A DNA stretch of 64,000 nucleotides from Burkholderia sp. HI2500 (GCF_002223055.1 NZ_NKFL01000002.1:231134-295133); one strand, 5' to 3'; positions 7,696-17,084 are shown, numbered from the stretch's first letter. Notes: generated by a model from the sequence alone, not told the origin. A program made the numbers and translations.

Positions 7696-9174
7696 TCAGC
7701 GCTGCGCCTGCATCAGCGGCGGGCGGCGCTCGAACCACGGCCGCGCCTGTTCGAGCTGGCGGGCGAGCCGGAGCAGCAGCGCGTCGTCGGCATGACGCGC
7801 GGCGAACTGCACGCCGATCGGCAGCCCGCGCGCGTTCCAGTAGAGCGGCACCGACATCGCCGGCTGGCCGGTCAGGTTGAACAGCTCGGTGCAGCCGGCC
7901 CACGTGAACGCCTTTTCCGACGACCTCGCGAGCATCTCCTTCAGCAGCGGCTTCACCGGCAGCGCGGCGAGCACCTTCATCTGCGCCGCTTCGAGCGGCG
8001 TCGGCTGCAATTCGCCGATCTTCACCGGCGGGCCCGCGAGCGACGCGCACAGGATTGCGTCGTAGCGCGACACGAGGCCGGCCACCTGCACGGTGAGCTG
8101 GCGCTGCCATTCGAGCACGTCCGGCAGGCGCGTGCGCGCGAGGCGCCGGCCGATCACGGCCATCGCCCACGTCGCGGCCTCGAATTCGCCGCGCTTCGGC
8201 GTGCGGCCGGTCAGTGCGCGCGCGCCGAGCACCATCTCCTCGGCGATCGTCGCCCATAGCGTGAGGAAGGTTTCGGCCGCGCGCGCGTAGTTGACGTGCA
8301 GCGTCGCCGGCTCGACATGGTGGCCGAGCGATTCGAGCAGTGCGGCCGCGTCGTCGAGCGCCGCGCGCGTGTCGTCGGCGAGTGCCGGCGCGAGCATCGG
8401 GTCGAGCACGAGGCCGATCCGCAGCGGGCCGGGCGGCGTGTCGAGTTCGCCGAGGAATGTGCCGGGCGCGCCCGGTGGCAAGGTCTGGCCGGTCGTCACG
8501 TCGAGCAGCAGCGCGCTGTCGCGCACGCTGCGCGTGACCGCATGCTGGACGACCAGCTCGCCGTTCGACGGCAGGTCGACGAGTACCGGGTTGCGGCTCG
8601 GCTTCAGGCCGAACAGCCCGCAGCACGACGCCGGAATGCGGATCGAGCCGCCGCCGTCGGAAGCATGCGCGAGCGGCACGATGCCGGCCGCGACGGCCGC
8701 CGCCGCACCGCCGCTCGAGCCGCCGGGCGTGTGATCGAGATTCCACGGGTTGCGGCACGCGCCGAACAGTTCGGGTTCCGTGTACGGCATCTGGCCGATC
8801 TCCGACGTGTTGGTCTTGCCGAACACGTTGAGACCGGCCGCGCGGCTGCGCGCGATCACCGGCGAATCGTCGGCGGGCACGAAATACCGGTAGTGCCGGC
8901 TGCCCATCGACAGCGGCAGCCCGGCGACCGCCGCGCCGAGATCCTTCACGAGATAGGGAACGCCGGCGAACGGCGCGTCGGTGCCGCCGTCGGGTGTGGC
9001 GGCCGCGCGCTGGCGTGCGGCTTCGTAGTCCTGCAGCACGATCGCGTTGATCGCGCCGTTGACCGCTTCGGCCTGGCCGATCGCGGCGTCGAGCAGTTCG
9101 CGCGGGCTCGCCTTGCGTTCACGTACCAGTGTGGCGAGGCCGATCGCGTCATGCGCGAGATAGTCCGAGTGCAT
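7696..9174 (-). CDS. Amidase signature family protein (possible amidase)
   Basis: Amidase signature enzymes hydrolyse carboxylic amides with a Ser-cisSer-Lys triad. With the start at 9174 the protein has 492 residues: the catalytic Lys77 in YLVKDLG, the GGSSGG block at 151-156 carrying the cis-Ser, and Ser177 in [10 protein letters not shown]. All three triad residues are present, so the enzyme should be active, but the substrate cannot be read from sequence; GatA is excluded by the lack of gatB/gatC and by divergence. The C-terminus keeps the common [15 protein letters not shown] block. A GGGGATG site precedes the chosen ATG; an in-frame ATG at 9183 is the alternative. Convergent with metF, monocistronic by appearance. 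Confidence 0.87.
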   Translation of the reverse strand: MHSDYLAHDAIGLATLVRERKASPRELLDAAIGQAEAVNGAINAIVLQDYEAARQRAAATPDGGTDAPFAGVPYLVKDLGAAVAGLPLSMGSRHYRYFVPADDSPVIARSRAAGLNVFGKTNTSEIGQMPYTEPELFGACRNPWNLDHTPGGSSGGAAAAVAAGIVPLAHASDGGGSIRIPASCCGLFGLKPSRNPVLVDLPSNGELVVQHAVTRSVRDSALLLDVTTGQTLPPGAPGTFLGELDTPPGPLRIGLVLDPMLAPALADDTRAALDDAAALLESLGHHVEPATLHVNYARAAETFLTLWATIAEEMVLGARALTGRTPKRGEFEAATWAMAVIGRRLARTRLPDVLEWQRQLTVQVAGLVSRYDAILCASLAGPPVKIGELQPTPLEAAQMKVLAALPVKPLLKEMLARSSEKAFTWAGCTELFNLTGQPAMSVPLYWNARGLPIGVQFAARHADDALLLRLARQLEQARPWFERRPPLMQAQR

Positions 9175-9255
9175 CGCTGTCATCCCCGTTGTGGTTCGTG
9201 GCGATGACAGCAGCATAACGCGGGCCCGGTGCGCGGGGCCCGCGGCCGGCCGTTT

Positions 9256-9948
9256 TTAGAGGTGCTCGGCGAGGAAGGTCAGCGTGCGGCCGTGCGCGAG
9301 CGCCGACGCGCGCTGGTTGTACGACGCGCGGTCCGTGCAGTTGAAGCCGTGCTCGGCGCCCGGATAGTCGTGGAACGACGCGTGGCCGTGGCCGGCGAAA
9401 GCGGCCTTCACCTGGTCGACGGCCTCGGGCGGGATCGCGTGGTCGTGTCCCGCGTAGTGGAACAGGATCGGCTGCTTGATCTGGCCGGCCAGATCGAGCG
9501 CGTTCTGGATACCGCCGCCGTAGTAGGCCACGGCCGCGTCGATCTTGCCGGTCGCGGCCGCGCGGTACGCGAGCTGGCCGCCGAAGCAGTAGCCGATCGC
9601 GGCAACCTTGCCGGCCACTTCCGGGCGCGCGCGCAACGCATCGGCGGCCGCGCCGATGTCCGCGACCGCGAGGCCCACGTCGGTCTTTTTCATCAGCTCG
9701 ATGCCCTTGTCGCGATCCGCGCCTTCGTAGGTGAGCTCGACGCGCGGCTGCGTGCGCCAGAACACGTCCGGCGCGAGCGCGACGAAGCCGTCGGACGCGT
9801 ACTGGTCGGCCACCGCGCGGATGTGCGCGTTCACGCCGAAGATCTCCTGGATGATGATGACGGCAGGGCCTTTGCCGCGCTTGGGCAGCGCGAGATAGCC
9901 GCCGAAGCTGTCGTTACCGGCGGGGATGTCGATCCATTGGGCAGTCAC
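9256..9948 (-). CDS. Dienelactone hydrolase family protein
   Basis: This 230-residue cytosolic alpha/beta hydrolase has the DLH triad with a cysteine nucleophile: Cys121 in GYCFGG, Asp168 in AGHDHAIP and His199 in GAEHGFNC, plus Glu35 in IIQEIFGVN that orients the Cys in dienelactone hydrolases. It starts with GTG, 8 bases behind AGGAG. Homologues act in chlorocatechol breakdown, but no other such genes are near, so the physiological ester or lactone is unknown. It lies divergently from the nitronate monooxygenase gene across 223 bases that may hold both promoters. Confidence 0.88.
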   Translation of the reverse strand: MTAQWIDIPAGNDSFGGYLALPKRGKGPAVIIIQEIFGVNAHIRAVADQYASDGFVALAPDVFWRTQPRVELTYEGADRDKGIELMKKTDVGLAVADIGAAADALRARPEVAGKVAAIGYCFGGQLAYRAAATGKIDAAVAYYGGGIQNALDLAGQIKQPILFHYAGHDHAIPPEAVDQVKAAFAGHGHASFHDYPGAEHGFNCTDRASYNQRASALAHGRTLTFLAEHL

Positions 9949-10171
9949 GTTCTGAACTCCTGGCGAACGGGGTGCGCGATGCGCGCCCCGGGGTGGAAGA
10001 GGGCGGCCTAGTGTGCCATCGATCGTGTGACGGTGCAGCGCATGCGCCCGCTTCTCGCGCAGCGATCGTTTCGATCTCGATTATTCATTTTTCGGCGCTG
10101 CGCCGCTTCGATAGAGTCGATGTGCCGGCCTTTACAAAGCGCTTTCGCGCATCGTCATCGAAGGATTCGCC

Positions 10172-11251
10172 ATGTCTGCCCGTCTGTTTTCCACGCCCTT
10201 TTCCGAACGCTTCGGCCTGCGCCTGCCGCTCGTGCAGGCGCCGATGGTCGGCGCGACTACGACCGCGATGGTCGCCGCCGCGTCGAATGCCGGCGCGCTC
10301 GGCAGTCTCGGCGCCGCCGCGTTCGCGCCCGAGCGCCTCGCGACCGAAGTCGAAGCCATCCGCGCGGCGACCGATCGCCCGTTCGCGATCAACCTGTTCG
10401 TGCTGCCGGACGCGACGCCCGACGCGGCGACCGTCGCCCGCGCGCTCGCCGCGATCGACCCGCTGAACGCGGTGCTCGGGTTGCCGCCGGGCACCGTCCC
10501 CGCGCGCTATGCGCCCGACTTCCGCGCACAGCTCGATGCGCTCGTGGCGCTGCGCGTGCCCGTTGCGAGCTTCACGTTCGGCGTGCTCGATGCGGCCGAC
10601 GTCGCGCGCCTGAAGGCGGCCGGCACCTACGTGATCGGCACGGCGACGCACGTGGCCGAGGGCCTCGCCTGGCAGGCGGCCGGCGCCGACGCGCTGTCCG
10701 CGCAGGGCGCCGAGGCGGGCGGCCATCGCGGCACGTTCATCGGTTCCGCCGACGATGCGCTGATCGGTACGCTCGCGCTCGTGCCGCAACTGGTCGACGC
10801 GACCGGCCTGCCCGTGCTCGCCGCGGGCGGCATCATGGACGGCCGCGGGATCGCGGCCGCGCTCGCGCTCGGCGCGCAGGGCGCACAGCTCGGCACCGCG
10901 TTCCTCACCTGCACGGAAAGCGCGATCGCGGCGGACTGGAAGGCGCGCCTGCTCGCGAGCACCGACACGTCGACGCAGGTCACGCGCGCGATCACCGGCC
11001 GCCACGCGCGCGGGCTGCGCAACACGCTGATGGCCCGGCTCGGCGAACGCGTGGCCGACGCCGCGCCGTACCCGGTGCAGAACGCGCTGACCCAGCCGCT
11101 GCGCCAGGCCGCCGCGCGCGCGAACGACGGCGACTACCTGTCGCTGTGGGCCGGGCAGGGCGCGCCGCTCGCGCGGCGGCGCGGCGATGCGCTGACGACG
11201 TCGCAGCTCGTCGCCGCGCTCGATGCCGAATGGCGTGCGGCGGCTGCCTGA
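10172..11251 (+). CDS. Nitronate monooxygenase (2-nitropropane dioxygenase family)
   Basis: An FMN-dependent TIM-barrel enzyme that oxidises alkyl nitronates such as propionate 3-nitronate, a detoxification role. The 359-residue protein shows the N-terminal LRLPLVQAPMVG substrate/FMN loop, the FMN phosphate region AQGAEAGGHRG (residues 177-187, with His185 at the position of the catalytic His in class I enzymes) and LAAGGIMDGRGIAAALALGAQGAQLGTAF for the second phosphate loop. ATG at 10172 is supported by AAGGATT just upstream. Some relatives are annotated as enoyl-ACP reductase FabK or as generic NAD(P)H:flavin enzymes, so the exact substrate is inference. Confidence 0.88.
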   Translation: MSARLFSTPFSERFGLRLPLVQAPMVGATTTAMVAAASNAGALGSLGAAAFAPERLATEVEAIRAATDRPFAINLFVLPDATPDAATVARALAAIDPLNAVLGLPPGTVPARYAPDFRAQLDALVALRVPVASFTFGVLDAADVARLKAAGTYVIGTATHVAEGLAWQAAGADALSAQGAEAGGHRGTFIGSADDALIGTLALVPQLVDATGLPVLAAGGIMDGRGIAAALALGAQGAQLGTAFLTCTESAIAADWKARLLASTDTSTQVTRAITGRHARGLRNTLMARLGERVADAAPYPVQNALTQPLRQAAARANDGDYLSLWAGQGAPLARRRGDALTTSQLVAALDAEWRAAAA

Positions 11252-11668
11252 TGCGTTCATGTCGGACGACGAAACGCGCGTTGTCACGCGCGTTTCATTC
11301 AATGATCACGGGCACAAAATACCGAATCGAAATGCCCCCGGATTGTTTTAAAACGACCTTTCAGAAAGCCACCTGAAATTAGCGGAAACCCTTATCCGGC
11401 GGGGCTTGCGGCGATATTCGAGTCGTCATTCCAAAGCGTGCATATCGGTAGTGTTACCACTACCCCAAAAAAGTCCCACAAATTAATTTGATCACCTACA
11501 CTTGCGCGCAAGTACGGACGGGCGGCTGCTAAAAGCGGCGGTTTTCACGTGCTTGAGGCCAAGTGCATGAACGATGCAACCGGCGAATCGTCCAGTGATT
11601 GCAAACACAGGGATGGCAGCGGGGCACCGGGCGATGGCGTTTTATTGGGACCGAAACTGGAGACTTAC
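11252..11668 (+). other. 417-base intergenic region with terminator-like hairpin and two palindromes before the ABC binding-protein gene
   Basis: From left to right: GAAACGCGCG/CGCGCGTTTC (11271-11296, 10-bp stem, 6-base loop, weak T run) probably ends the nitronate monooxygenase transcript. A lower-GC stretch follows from about 11310 to 11500. GGTAGTG/CACTACC with a 4-base centre lies at 11447-11464 and ACTTGCGCGCAAGT, a perfect 14-base palindrome, at 11500-11513. These look like operators or leader hairpins for the binding-protein gene. A frame in register with that gene is open from 11549, but the signal peptide only starts at 11669, so I treat the stretch as untranslated leader. Confidence 0.45.
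11271..11296 (+). terminator. Terminator-like hairpin after nitronate monooxygenase gene
   Basis: Perfect 10-bp stem GAAACGCGCG/CGCGCGTTTC around TTGTCA, followed only by ATT; the weak T run lowers confidence. Confidence 0.5.
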
Positions 11669-12811
11669 ATGAATATCAAGATGCAAAAGCTGTTGCCGAT
11701 CACCGCGGCCGCGATGCTGTGCGCTGCAGCTGCGGGCAACGCAGCGGCCGATCAAGTCGTCAAGATCGGCCACGTCGCGCCCTTGACGGGCGGCATTGCA
11801 CACCTGGGCAAGGACAACGAAAACGGCGCACGTCTCGCGGTTGAAGAGATCAACGCCAAGGGTCTCACGGTCGGCGGCCAGAAAATCACGCTGCAACTCG
11901 ACCCGCAGGACGACGCGGCCGACCCGCGGCAGGCCACGCAGGTTGCGCAGAAGCTCGTCGACGACAAGGTCGTCGCGGTGGTCGGCCACCTGAACTCGGG
12001 CACGTCGATCCCGGCCTCGAAGATCTACAGCGATGCGGGCATCGTGCAGATCTCGCCGTCGGCGACCAACCCGGCCTACACGCAGCAGGGCTTCAAGACC
12101 ACGTACCGCGTGGTGGCCACCGATGCGCAGCAGGGCCCGGCACTCGCGAACTACGCGCACTCGAAGGGCATCAAGAGCGTGGCCGTGGTCGACGATTCGA
12201 CCGCGTACGGCCAGGGTCTCGCGAACGAGTTCGAGAAGAAGGCCAAGGCGCTCGGCCTGAAGGTGATGTCGCACGACGCGACGAACGACAAGGCGGTCGA
12301 CTTCCGCGCGATTCTGACCAAGATCAAGGGCGAGAATCCGGACGCGATCATGTACGGCGGCATGGACGCAACGGGCGGCCCGTTCGCGAAGCAGGCGAAG
12401 CAGCTCGGCCTGCGCGCGAAGATCTTCGCGGGCGACGGCGTGTGCACGGAAAAGCTGGCCGACCTGGCCGGCGACGCGACCGACAACGTGGTGTGCTCGG
12501 AAGCCGGTGCTTCGCTCGAGAAGATGTCGGGCGGCGCGGCGTTCAAGGCGAAGTACGAGAAGCGCTTCGGCCAGCCGATCCAGATCTACGCACCGTTCAC
12601 GTATGACGCCGTGTACATCATCGTCGATGCGATGAAGCGCTCGAACTCGACGGATCCGGCGAAGATCCTCGCCGCGATGCCGGCGACGAACTACTCGGGC
12701 GTGATCGGCACGACGACCTTCGACTCGAAGGGCGACCTGCAGCACGGCGTGATCTCGCTGTACAACTACAAGGGCGGCAAGAAGTCGCTGCTCGACGAAG
12801 TGAAGATGTAA
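11669..12811 (+). CDS. Branched-chain amino acid ABC transporter, periplasmic substrate-binding protein (LivJ-like)
   Basis: A type I periplasmic binding protein for leucine, isoleucine, valine or related amino acids. The 380-residue precursor has a Sec signal peptide (about residues 1-27, ending GNAAA) and then KIGHVAPLTGG, GGQKITLQLDPQDDAADP, VVGHLNSGTSIPAS, the typical ligand loop of the LivJ/LivK fold, and YDAVYIIVDAMKRS. The start at 11669 lies behind GGAG and in front of the signal peptide. Permease and ATPase genes are not adjacent, so this is an orphan binding protein that presumably feeds a Liv transporter coded elsewhere. Monocistronic, with a strong terminator. The ligand itself cannot be decided from sequence. 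Confidence 0.93.
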   Translation: MNIKMQKLLPITAAAMLCAAAAGNAAADQVVKIGHVAPLTGGIAHLGKDNENGARLAVEEINAKGLTVGGQKITLQLDPQDDAADPRQATQVAQKLVDDKVVAVVGHLNSGTSIPASKIYSDAGIVQISPSATNPAYTQQGFKTTYRVVATDAQQGPALANYAHSKGIKSVAVVDDSTAYGQGLANEFEKKAKALGLKVMSHDATNDKAVDFRAILTKIKGENPDAIMYGGMDATGGPFAKQAKQLGLRAKIFAGDGVCTEKLADLAGDATDNVVCSEAGASLEKMSGGAAFKAKYEKRFGQPIQIYAPFTYDAVYIIVDAMKRSNSTDPAKILAAMPATNYSGVIGTTTFDSKGDLQHGVISLYNYKGGKKSLLDEVKM

Positions 12812-12837
12812 CGATACAAGCGGTCAACAGAAGGGGT

Positions 12838-12876
12838 GAAAGCGCGCATGCGGCAACGCATGCGCGCTTTCTTTTT
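12838..12876 (+). terminator. Intrinsic terminator after the binding-protein gene
   Basis: A 14-bp perfect stem, GAAAGCGCGCATGC (12838-12851) and its complement (12858-12871), 6-base loop, then TTTTT. Confidence 0.93.
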
Positions 12877-12899
12877 GGGCCGGCGCGTGCCGTGCCCCG

Positions 12900-14129
12900 T
12901 CAGATCTTCAGCCGCGCGAGCACCTTCGGCGCGACGGCCGCGACGAGCGCCGCGCACAGCGCGACGACGGACAGGCCGATCGTCAGGTTCGACGCCTGCG
13001 CGACGGCGCCGATCACGACCGGACCGAACAGCATGCCGAAATACGCGAGGCCGGCCACGTGCGCGAGCCCTTCGGCTGCATGGATGCCTTTCACGCGCGC
13101 GGCGGCCGCGAACAGCACCGGCATCATGTTCGCGAGGCCGAGGCCCATCAGCGTGAAGCCGGTCAGCACCGTGGCCGAATACGGCAGCAGCAGCGCGCCG
13201 ATCATCCCCGCGCAGGCGAGCGACGCGCTCGCGAACACGAGCTGCGGCGCGCCGAAGCGGGCGCGCACGGCGTCGCCCGCGAAGCGCGCGATGGCCATCC
13301 CGCCCGAGAACGCGGCATAGGCGGCGCTGGCGAGCGCGGGGCTCGCCACGACGACGTCGCGCATGTAGACCGTCGCCCAGTCGTACATCGCGCCTTCGGC
13401 GATCAGCGCGACGAGCGCGATGCCGCCGAGCATCCACAACGCCGGCGAGCGCCAGCGGTTGCCGCCGCCGTGCGCGTGTTCGTGATGCGGCACATGCGGG
13501 AGCACGGCCGGGCTGGCGACTACGAGCACCGTCGCGCTGGTCGCCGCCGCGAGCGCGAGATGCACGGCCGGCGCCATGCCGGCCGACAGCAGCGCGCCGC
13601 CGGCGGCCGCGCCGGCCATCCCGCCGATGCTGAACATGCCGTGCAGCGACGACATGATCGGCCTGCCGATCGCGATTTCGACCGCGCTGGCCTCGGCGTT
13701 CATCGCCACGTCGAGCGTCGCCATCGAGAAGCCGAACAGCGCGAGCACGGCGAGCAGCAACGGGTAATCGGGCACGACGAGGATCAGCGCCGCGCAGGCC
13801 GACATCACGAGCCCGCCCGCGAGGCACGCGGTGCGCGAGCCGACGCGCGCGATCCAGCGCGCGATGGTCAGCATCGCGGCGATCGAGCCGACGGCGACCG
13901 CGAACAGCGCGATCGACAGCAGCCCGGGGCTCAGCGCGAACTTGTCGCGCACGGTCGGCACGTGCACGCCCCACGACGCGAACATCATGCCGGCGACGAA
14001 GAACAGCGCCATCGATGCCGCGCGGGCCCGCTGGCGGGCCGGCAGCGACAGCACGCGATGCGCGTCGGGCGGCGCGGCGAACGGGGACGACGATTCGGGG
14101 GAGGAGGATTCGGACACGATGACGCTCAT
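12900..14129 (-). CDS. MFS transporter (YbjJ-like / fucose permease-like)
   Basis: The 409-residue protein has about twelve hydrophobic segments in two halves, with MFS motif-like stretches RWIARVGSRTACLAG after the second helix and a central hydrophilic loop rich in His (PHHEHAHGGG) between the halves. GMMFASWGVHVPTVRDKF at the first helix is characteristic of the YbjJ/fucose permease-like subgroup, whose substrates are mostly unknown. The His-rich loop might bind metal, but that is speculation. Start: ATG at 14129 is chosen over the TTG one codon upstream; no good ribosome binding site is visible for either. It converges on the terminator of the preceding gene and is divergent from the PNPOx-like gene. 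Confidence 0.85.
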   Translation of the reverse strand: MSVIVSESSSPESSSPFAAPPDAHRVLSLPARQRARAASMALFFVAGMMFASWGVHVPTVRDKFALSPGLLSIALFAVAVGSIAAMLTIARWIARVGSRTACLAGGLVMSACAALILVVPDYPLLLAVLALFGFSMATLDVAMNAEASAVEIAIGRPIMSSLHGMFSIGGMAGAAAGGALLSAGMAPAVHLALAAATSATVLVVASPAVLPHVPHHEHAHGGGNRWRSPALWMLGGIALVALIAEGAMYDWATVYMRDVVVASPALASAAYAAFSGGMAIARFAGDAVRARFGAPQLVFASASLACAGMIGALLLPYSATVLTGFTLMGLGLANMMPVLFAAAARVKGIHAAEGLAHVAGLAYFGMLFGPVVIGAVAQASNLTIGLSVVALCAALVAAVAPKVLARLKI

Positions 14130-14366
14130 CAAAGGAAATGCACGGACGCACGCGGCGCCCGTCGGATTCGTCCGATTCTATCGAACCGCTTACGATCGTG
14201 CCGGGCGTTGGCCGTTCGGCCGATGATCCGGCGATTAGTCAGTGACCCGCGTTCGGCCGCATCGACTGCCCTGGCCGTTCGACCGATGCACGGCGCGCCG
14301 CGCCCGCGGGTAACATCGGAGCGCATGGCGTGCCCGGTGCGCCCCCCTTCGACCGCAGGAGTCCTC

Positions 14367-15026
14367 TTGAACATCGATCCCGCTCTCGCCGTGCATTTGC
14401 TGCACCGCTGCGCGCTCGGCACGCTCGCCACCCATTCGCGCGATCCGCAGGGTTTCCCGTATCCGACGGTCGTCCCGTTTGCACCCGATGCAAGCCATCG
14501 TCCCGTGATCCTCGTGAGCGGCCTTGCGGAGCACACGCGCAATCTGGCCGCCGATCCGCGCGCGGGCTTCCTCGTCGTCGATGCGCCCGACGGCGACGTG
14601 CTGAACGCCGAGCGCGCGACGCTGCTCGGCCGGTTCGTGCCGCTCGGCGACGATCCGCACGTCACCGCGCGCTACTGTCGTTATGAGCCGGATGCCGCGC
14701 GCTATCTCGCGCTGGGCGATTTCACGTTCTGGGCACTCGACGTCGAGCGGCTGCGCTATATCGGCGGGTTCGGGCGCATGGGCTGGGTCGACGGCACGCA
14801 TCTCGATGCGCTGCCGCCGCTCGCGTTCGACGAGGAGCAGGCGTTATGGGACGCGTACGATGCCGGCGCGGCGCGCCGCGACGGGCTCGAATTGCTCGGC
14901 GTCGATCGCCACGGCGCCGACTGGCGACATGACGGCCGCCGCGTGCGTACGCCGTTCGATACGCCATTGGCCGATGCGGGCGAATGGCGCGAGCGGCTGA
15001 TGGCGTGCGCGCGGGATGTGACGTGA
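14367..15026 (+). CDS. Pyridoxamine 5'-phosphate oxidase-like FMN-binding / HugZ-type protein
   Basis: The N-terminal part (HRCALGTLATHSRDPQGFPYPTVV, then SGLAEHTRNLAADPRAGFLV) is the split-barrel flavin or heme binding fold of the PNPOx-like/HugZ group; the C-terminal 80 residues (DGLELLGVDRHGADWRHDGRRVRTPFDTPL) match the DUF2470-like extension found in this group. With TTG at 14367, five bases behind AGGAG (14357-14361), it has 219 residues; ATG at 14325 is an alternative adding 14 residues. Possible roles are heme degradation or flavin-dependent reduction; vitamin B6 synthesis is unlikely because PdxH proper has a different C-terminus. Confidence 0.8.
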   Translation: MNIDPALAVHLLHRCALGTLATHSRDPQGFPYPTVVPFAPDASHRPVILVSGLAEHTRNLAADPRAGFLVVDAPDGDVLNAERATLLGRFVPLGDDPHVTARYCRYEPDAARYLALGDFTFWALDVERLRYIGGFGRMGWVDGTHLDALPPLAFDEEQALWDAYDAGAARRDGLELLGVDRHGADWRHDGRRVRTPFDTPLADAGEWRERLMACARDVT

Positions 15027-15391
15027 CGTCGCGGATACCGGCGGCTCCGCGCTTTGCCCGTTTAGCGAGGCGCGCCATCCGATTTTCGTAAAACTGTCGT
15101 CCGATGAAAGCTTCTATTTTTCAAATGCAGGGTAATTGCGTATGTTGATAGACCTAATAGCCAATCGCTAATGTCCTAATCTCTGTGTAGGAACGTAAAA
15201 ATTTGAGAAAAGGCCGTGGCCGGTCAAAATGACACGTGTGAATTCCAATTGATCTCGGGATTTTCATGAATCCCGCTTCTATCAAATCTTTTTTGTGCTA
15301 ATCTCTGCCTTCGAAAATCCGAGGCACATATATTTCATGAATGGTGAGCTGGCTGCAGACCGGCGCCATTGGTCAGATAGAAAGGGAAACT
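15027..15391 (+). other. AT-rich leader region of the H-NS-like gene
   Basis: This 365-base stretch is clearly poorer in G+C than its surroundings from about 15075 on. It holds CGGGATT/AATCCCG (15256-15275), a 7-bp hairpin with a 6-base loop followed by a T-rich run ending TTTTTT at 15290-15294 region, and two copies of CTAATCTCTG (about 15176 and 15298). No open frame of note. It probably contains the promoter of the downstream nucleoid protein gene, and its base composition would suit autoregulation by an H-NS-type protein. Confidence 0.45.
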
Positions 15392-15685
15392 ATGTCTTCT
15401 TACAAGGACCTGCTGGCCCAGCGGGAGAAGCTGGAGAAGCAAATCGAAGAAGCAAAGTCGCGTGAATACGCTGAAGTGCTGAATGACGTGAAGCAGAAAA
15501 TTGCCGACTACGGCTTTTCGCTCGCCGAACTCGGTCTCAGCCGCGCGAAGGCAGGTAAGGTTGGCCGTCCGCGCGCAGGCGTTGCCGCGAAATACCGCGA
15601 TCCGGAAACGGGCGCGACGTGGTCGGGCCGCGGCAAGCCGCCGCGCTGGATCGCAGGCAAGAACCGCGAACAGTTTGCGATTTAA
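15392..15685 (+). CDS. H-NS histone-like nucleoid-associated protein
   Basis: A 97-residue DNA-binding protein of the H-NS/BpH3/MvaT-like betaproteobacterial group. Residues 1-50 are charged and predicted coiled coil (LLAQREKLEKQIEEAKSREYAEVLNDVKQKI), serving dimerisation, and residues about 70-97 form the AT-hook-like DNA-binding domain with YRDPETGATWSGRGKPPRWI. The ATG at 15392 follows AAAGGGA; an upstream in-frame ATG at 15341 has no ribosome binding site and would add a non-homologous tail. The gene lies in an AT-rich island and is followed by a terminator, so it is a free-standing unit. Expected to silence AT-rich DNA; targets unknown. Confidence 0.92.
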   Translation: MSSYKDLLAQREKLEKQIEEAKSREYAEVLNDVKQKIADYGFSLAELGLSRAKAGKVGRPRAGVAAKYRDPETGATWSGRGKPPRWIAGKNREQFAI

Positions 15686-15716
15686 ACGTCCGTTTAAATA
15701 GCCTGCTCTTCAAAAG

Positions 15717-15750
15717 AGCCGCGTGTCCGTTAAGGAGCGCGGCTTTTTTG
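15717..15750 (+). terminator. Intrinsic terminator after the H-NS-like gene
   Basis: AGCCGCG (15717-15723) and CGCGGCT (15738-15744) form a stem followed by TTTTT. A separate palindrome, TTTAAACG-TC-CGTTTAAA, lies at 15681-15698 overlapping the stop codon. Confidence 0.85.
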
Positions 15751-15926
15751 TTTTCTGCGCTCGCCGCGCACATGGCGTTGTCATGAAAATGTAATGATGG
15801 GGCGTGAATGAAAATACGACCCGTTCGCATAAGCGGTTGATTTAAATAAGAAATTTGTGGGTATTGGCGGGGTTCACGGGGCGCCCTTGATAGAATCGGG
15901 TATCGCTCACCGATATCTCATATTTC

Positions 15927-17084
15927 ATGTCCACGTTTTCCGGCGACGCGCAGAGCGCAGATAAGCACGCGGTTGCACGCAAGAGCACGTTCGTCAGTAT
16001 TGTGCTGAATGTCGTGCTTGCGACATTTCAGATCGTCGTCGGCGTGATTGCCCATTCGCAGGCATTGATTGCTGACGGGGTGCATTCGATTTCCGATTTG
16101 ATCTCGGATTTTGTCGTGCTGGTTGCGAATCGGCATAGCGGCGCATCGCCGGATGCCGACCACAATTACGGCCACAGCCGCTACGAGACCGTCGCCTCGC
16201 TGTTTCTCGGCGCGATCCTGATTGCGGTTGGCGTCGGCATGCTCTGGCGGGCCGGCGACCGCCTCGTTAATCTCGAAAACATTCCGGCGGTACATTTTTC
16301 CGCGCTGCTCGTCGCGCTGACGGTGCTCGTGTCGAAAGAGGCGCTGTTTCGCTACATGTTGCGCGAAGCGCGGCGCGTCCGTTCGGCGATGCTCGTCGCG
16401 AATGCATGGCATGCGCGTTCGGATGCCGCGTCGTCGCTCGTCGTCGCGATCGGCATCGTCGGCAGCCTGGCCGGCGTGCGGCTGCTCGACCCGATCGCGG
16501 CGGCGATCGTCGGCTTCATGGTTGCGCGCATGGGCTGGACGTTCGGCTATGACGCGTTGCAGGACCTCTCCGACCGCGCGCTCGATACGACCGATACGGC
16601 CGAGATCCGCGCGCTGCTCGCGGCGACGCCGGGCGTGCGCGACGTGCACGACCTGCGCACGCGCAAGATGGGCGATGCCGCGCTCGTCGACGCGCACATC
16701 CTCGTCGATCCGAAAATCTCCGTCTCCGAAGGGCACTACATCGCCGAGACCGCGCGTGCGCGCGTGCTGACCGACGCGCGCGTGCTCGATGCGCTGATCC
16801 ATGTCGATCCCGAGAACGACGCGGCGCGCCGTCCGGCGCTCGCGCTGCCGCCGCGCGGCGAGATCGTGGCACGGCTCGAGGCCGCGCTCGCGCTGCGCGG
16901 GCTGCATGCGGCGGCCATCAACCTGCATTACCTGAGTACGGGGCTCGAGATCGACGTGACGCTTGCCTGCGATCCGCACGACACCGACGCGGCGCTGGCT
17001 GGAAGGCTCGACGCCGACGCGCTGAAGCGCGAGTTCGGCGCGCGCCGGATCGGCTTCACGCGCACGATGCCCGCGCATGCGTGA
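15927..17084 (+). CDS. Cation diffusion facilitator (CDF) family metal efflux transporter
   Basis: CDF proteins export Zn, Fe, Mn or similar divalent cations in exchange for protons. The 385-residue protein has six membrane helices in the first 210 residues with paired metal-site motifs, ADGVHSISDLISD in helix 2 and HARSDAASSL in helix 5, and a cytosolic C-terminal domain (about 215-300, VRDVHDLRTRKMGDAALVDAHILVDP) of the typical metal-sensing fold. A further C-terminal stretch of about 85 residues extends beyond the minimal FieF length. The first 300 bases are less GC-rich than the rest. The metal cannot be assigned from sequence alone. It stands alone after the H-NS-like gene. Confidence 0.93.
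   Translation: MSTFSGDAQSADKHAVARKSTFVSIVLNVVLATFQIVVGVIAHSQALIADGVHSISDLISDFVVLVANRHSGASPDADHNYGHSRYETVASLFLGAILIAVGVGMLWRAGDRLVNLENIPAVHFSALLVALTVLVSKEALFRYMLREARRVRSAMLVANAWHARSDAASSLVVAIGIVGSLAGVRLLDPIAAAIVGFMVARMGWTFGYDALQDLSDRALDTTDTAEIRALLAATPGVRDVHDLRTRKMGDAALVDAHILVDPKISVSEGHYIAETARARVLTDARVLDALIHVDPENDAARRPALALPPRGEIVARLEAALALRGLHAAAINLHYLSTGLEIDVTLACDPHDTDAALAGRLDADALKREFGARRIGFTRTMPAHA

Noticed and set aside
11549..11668. Extension of the binding-protein gene to 11549
   Set aside because: It would put 40 polar residues before a clean signal peptide; GGAG and ATG at 11669 fit better.
12838..12876. Palindrome as an operator
   Set aside because: Position after the stop codon and the T run identify an intrinsic terminator.
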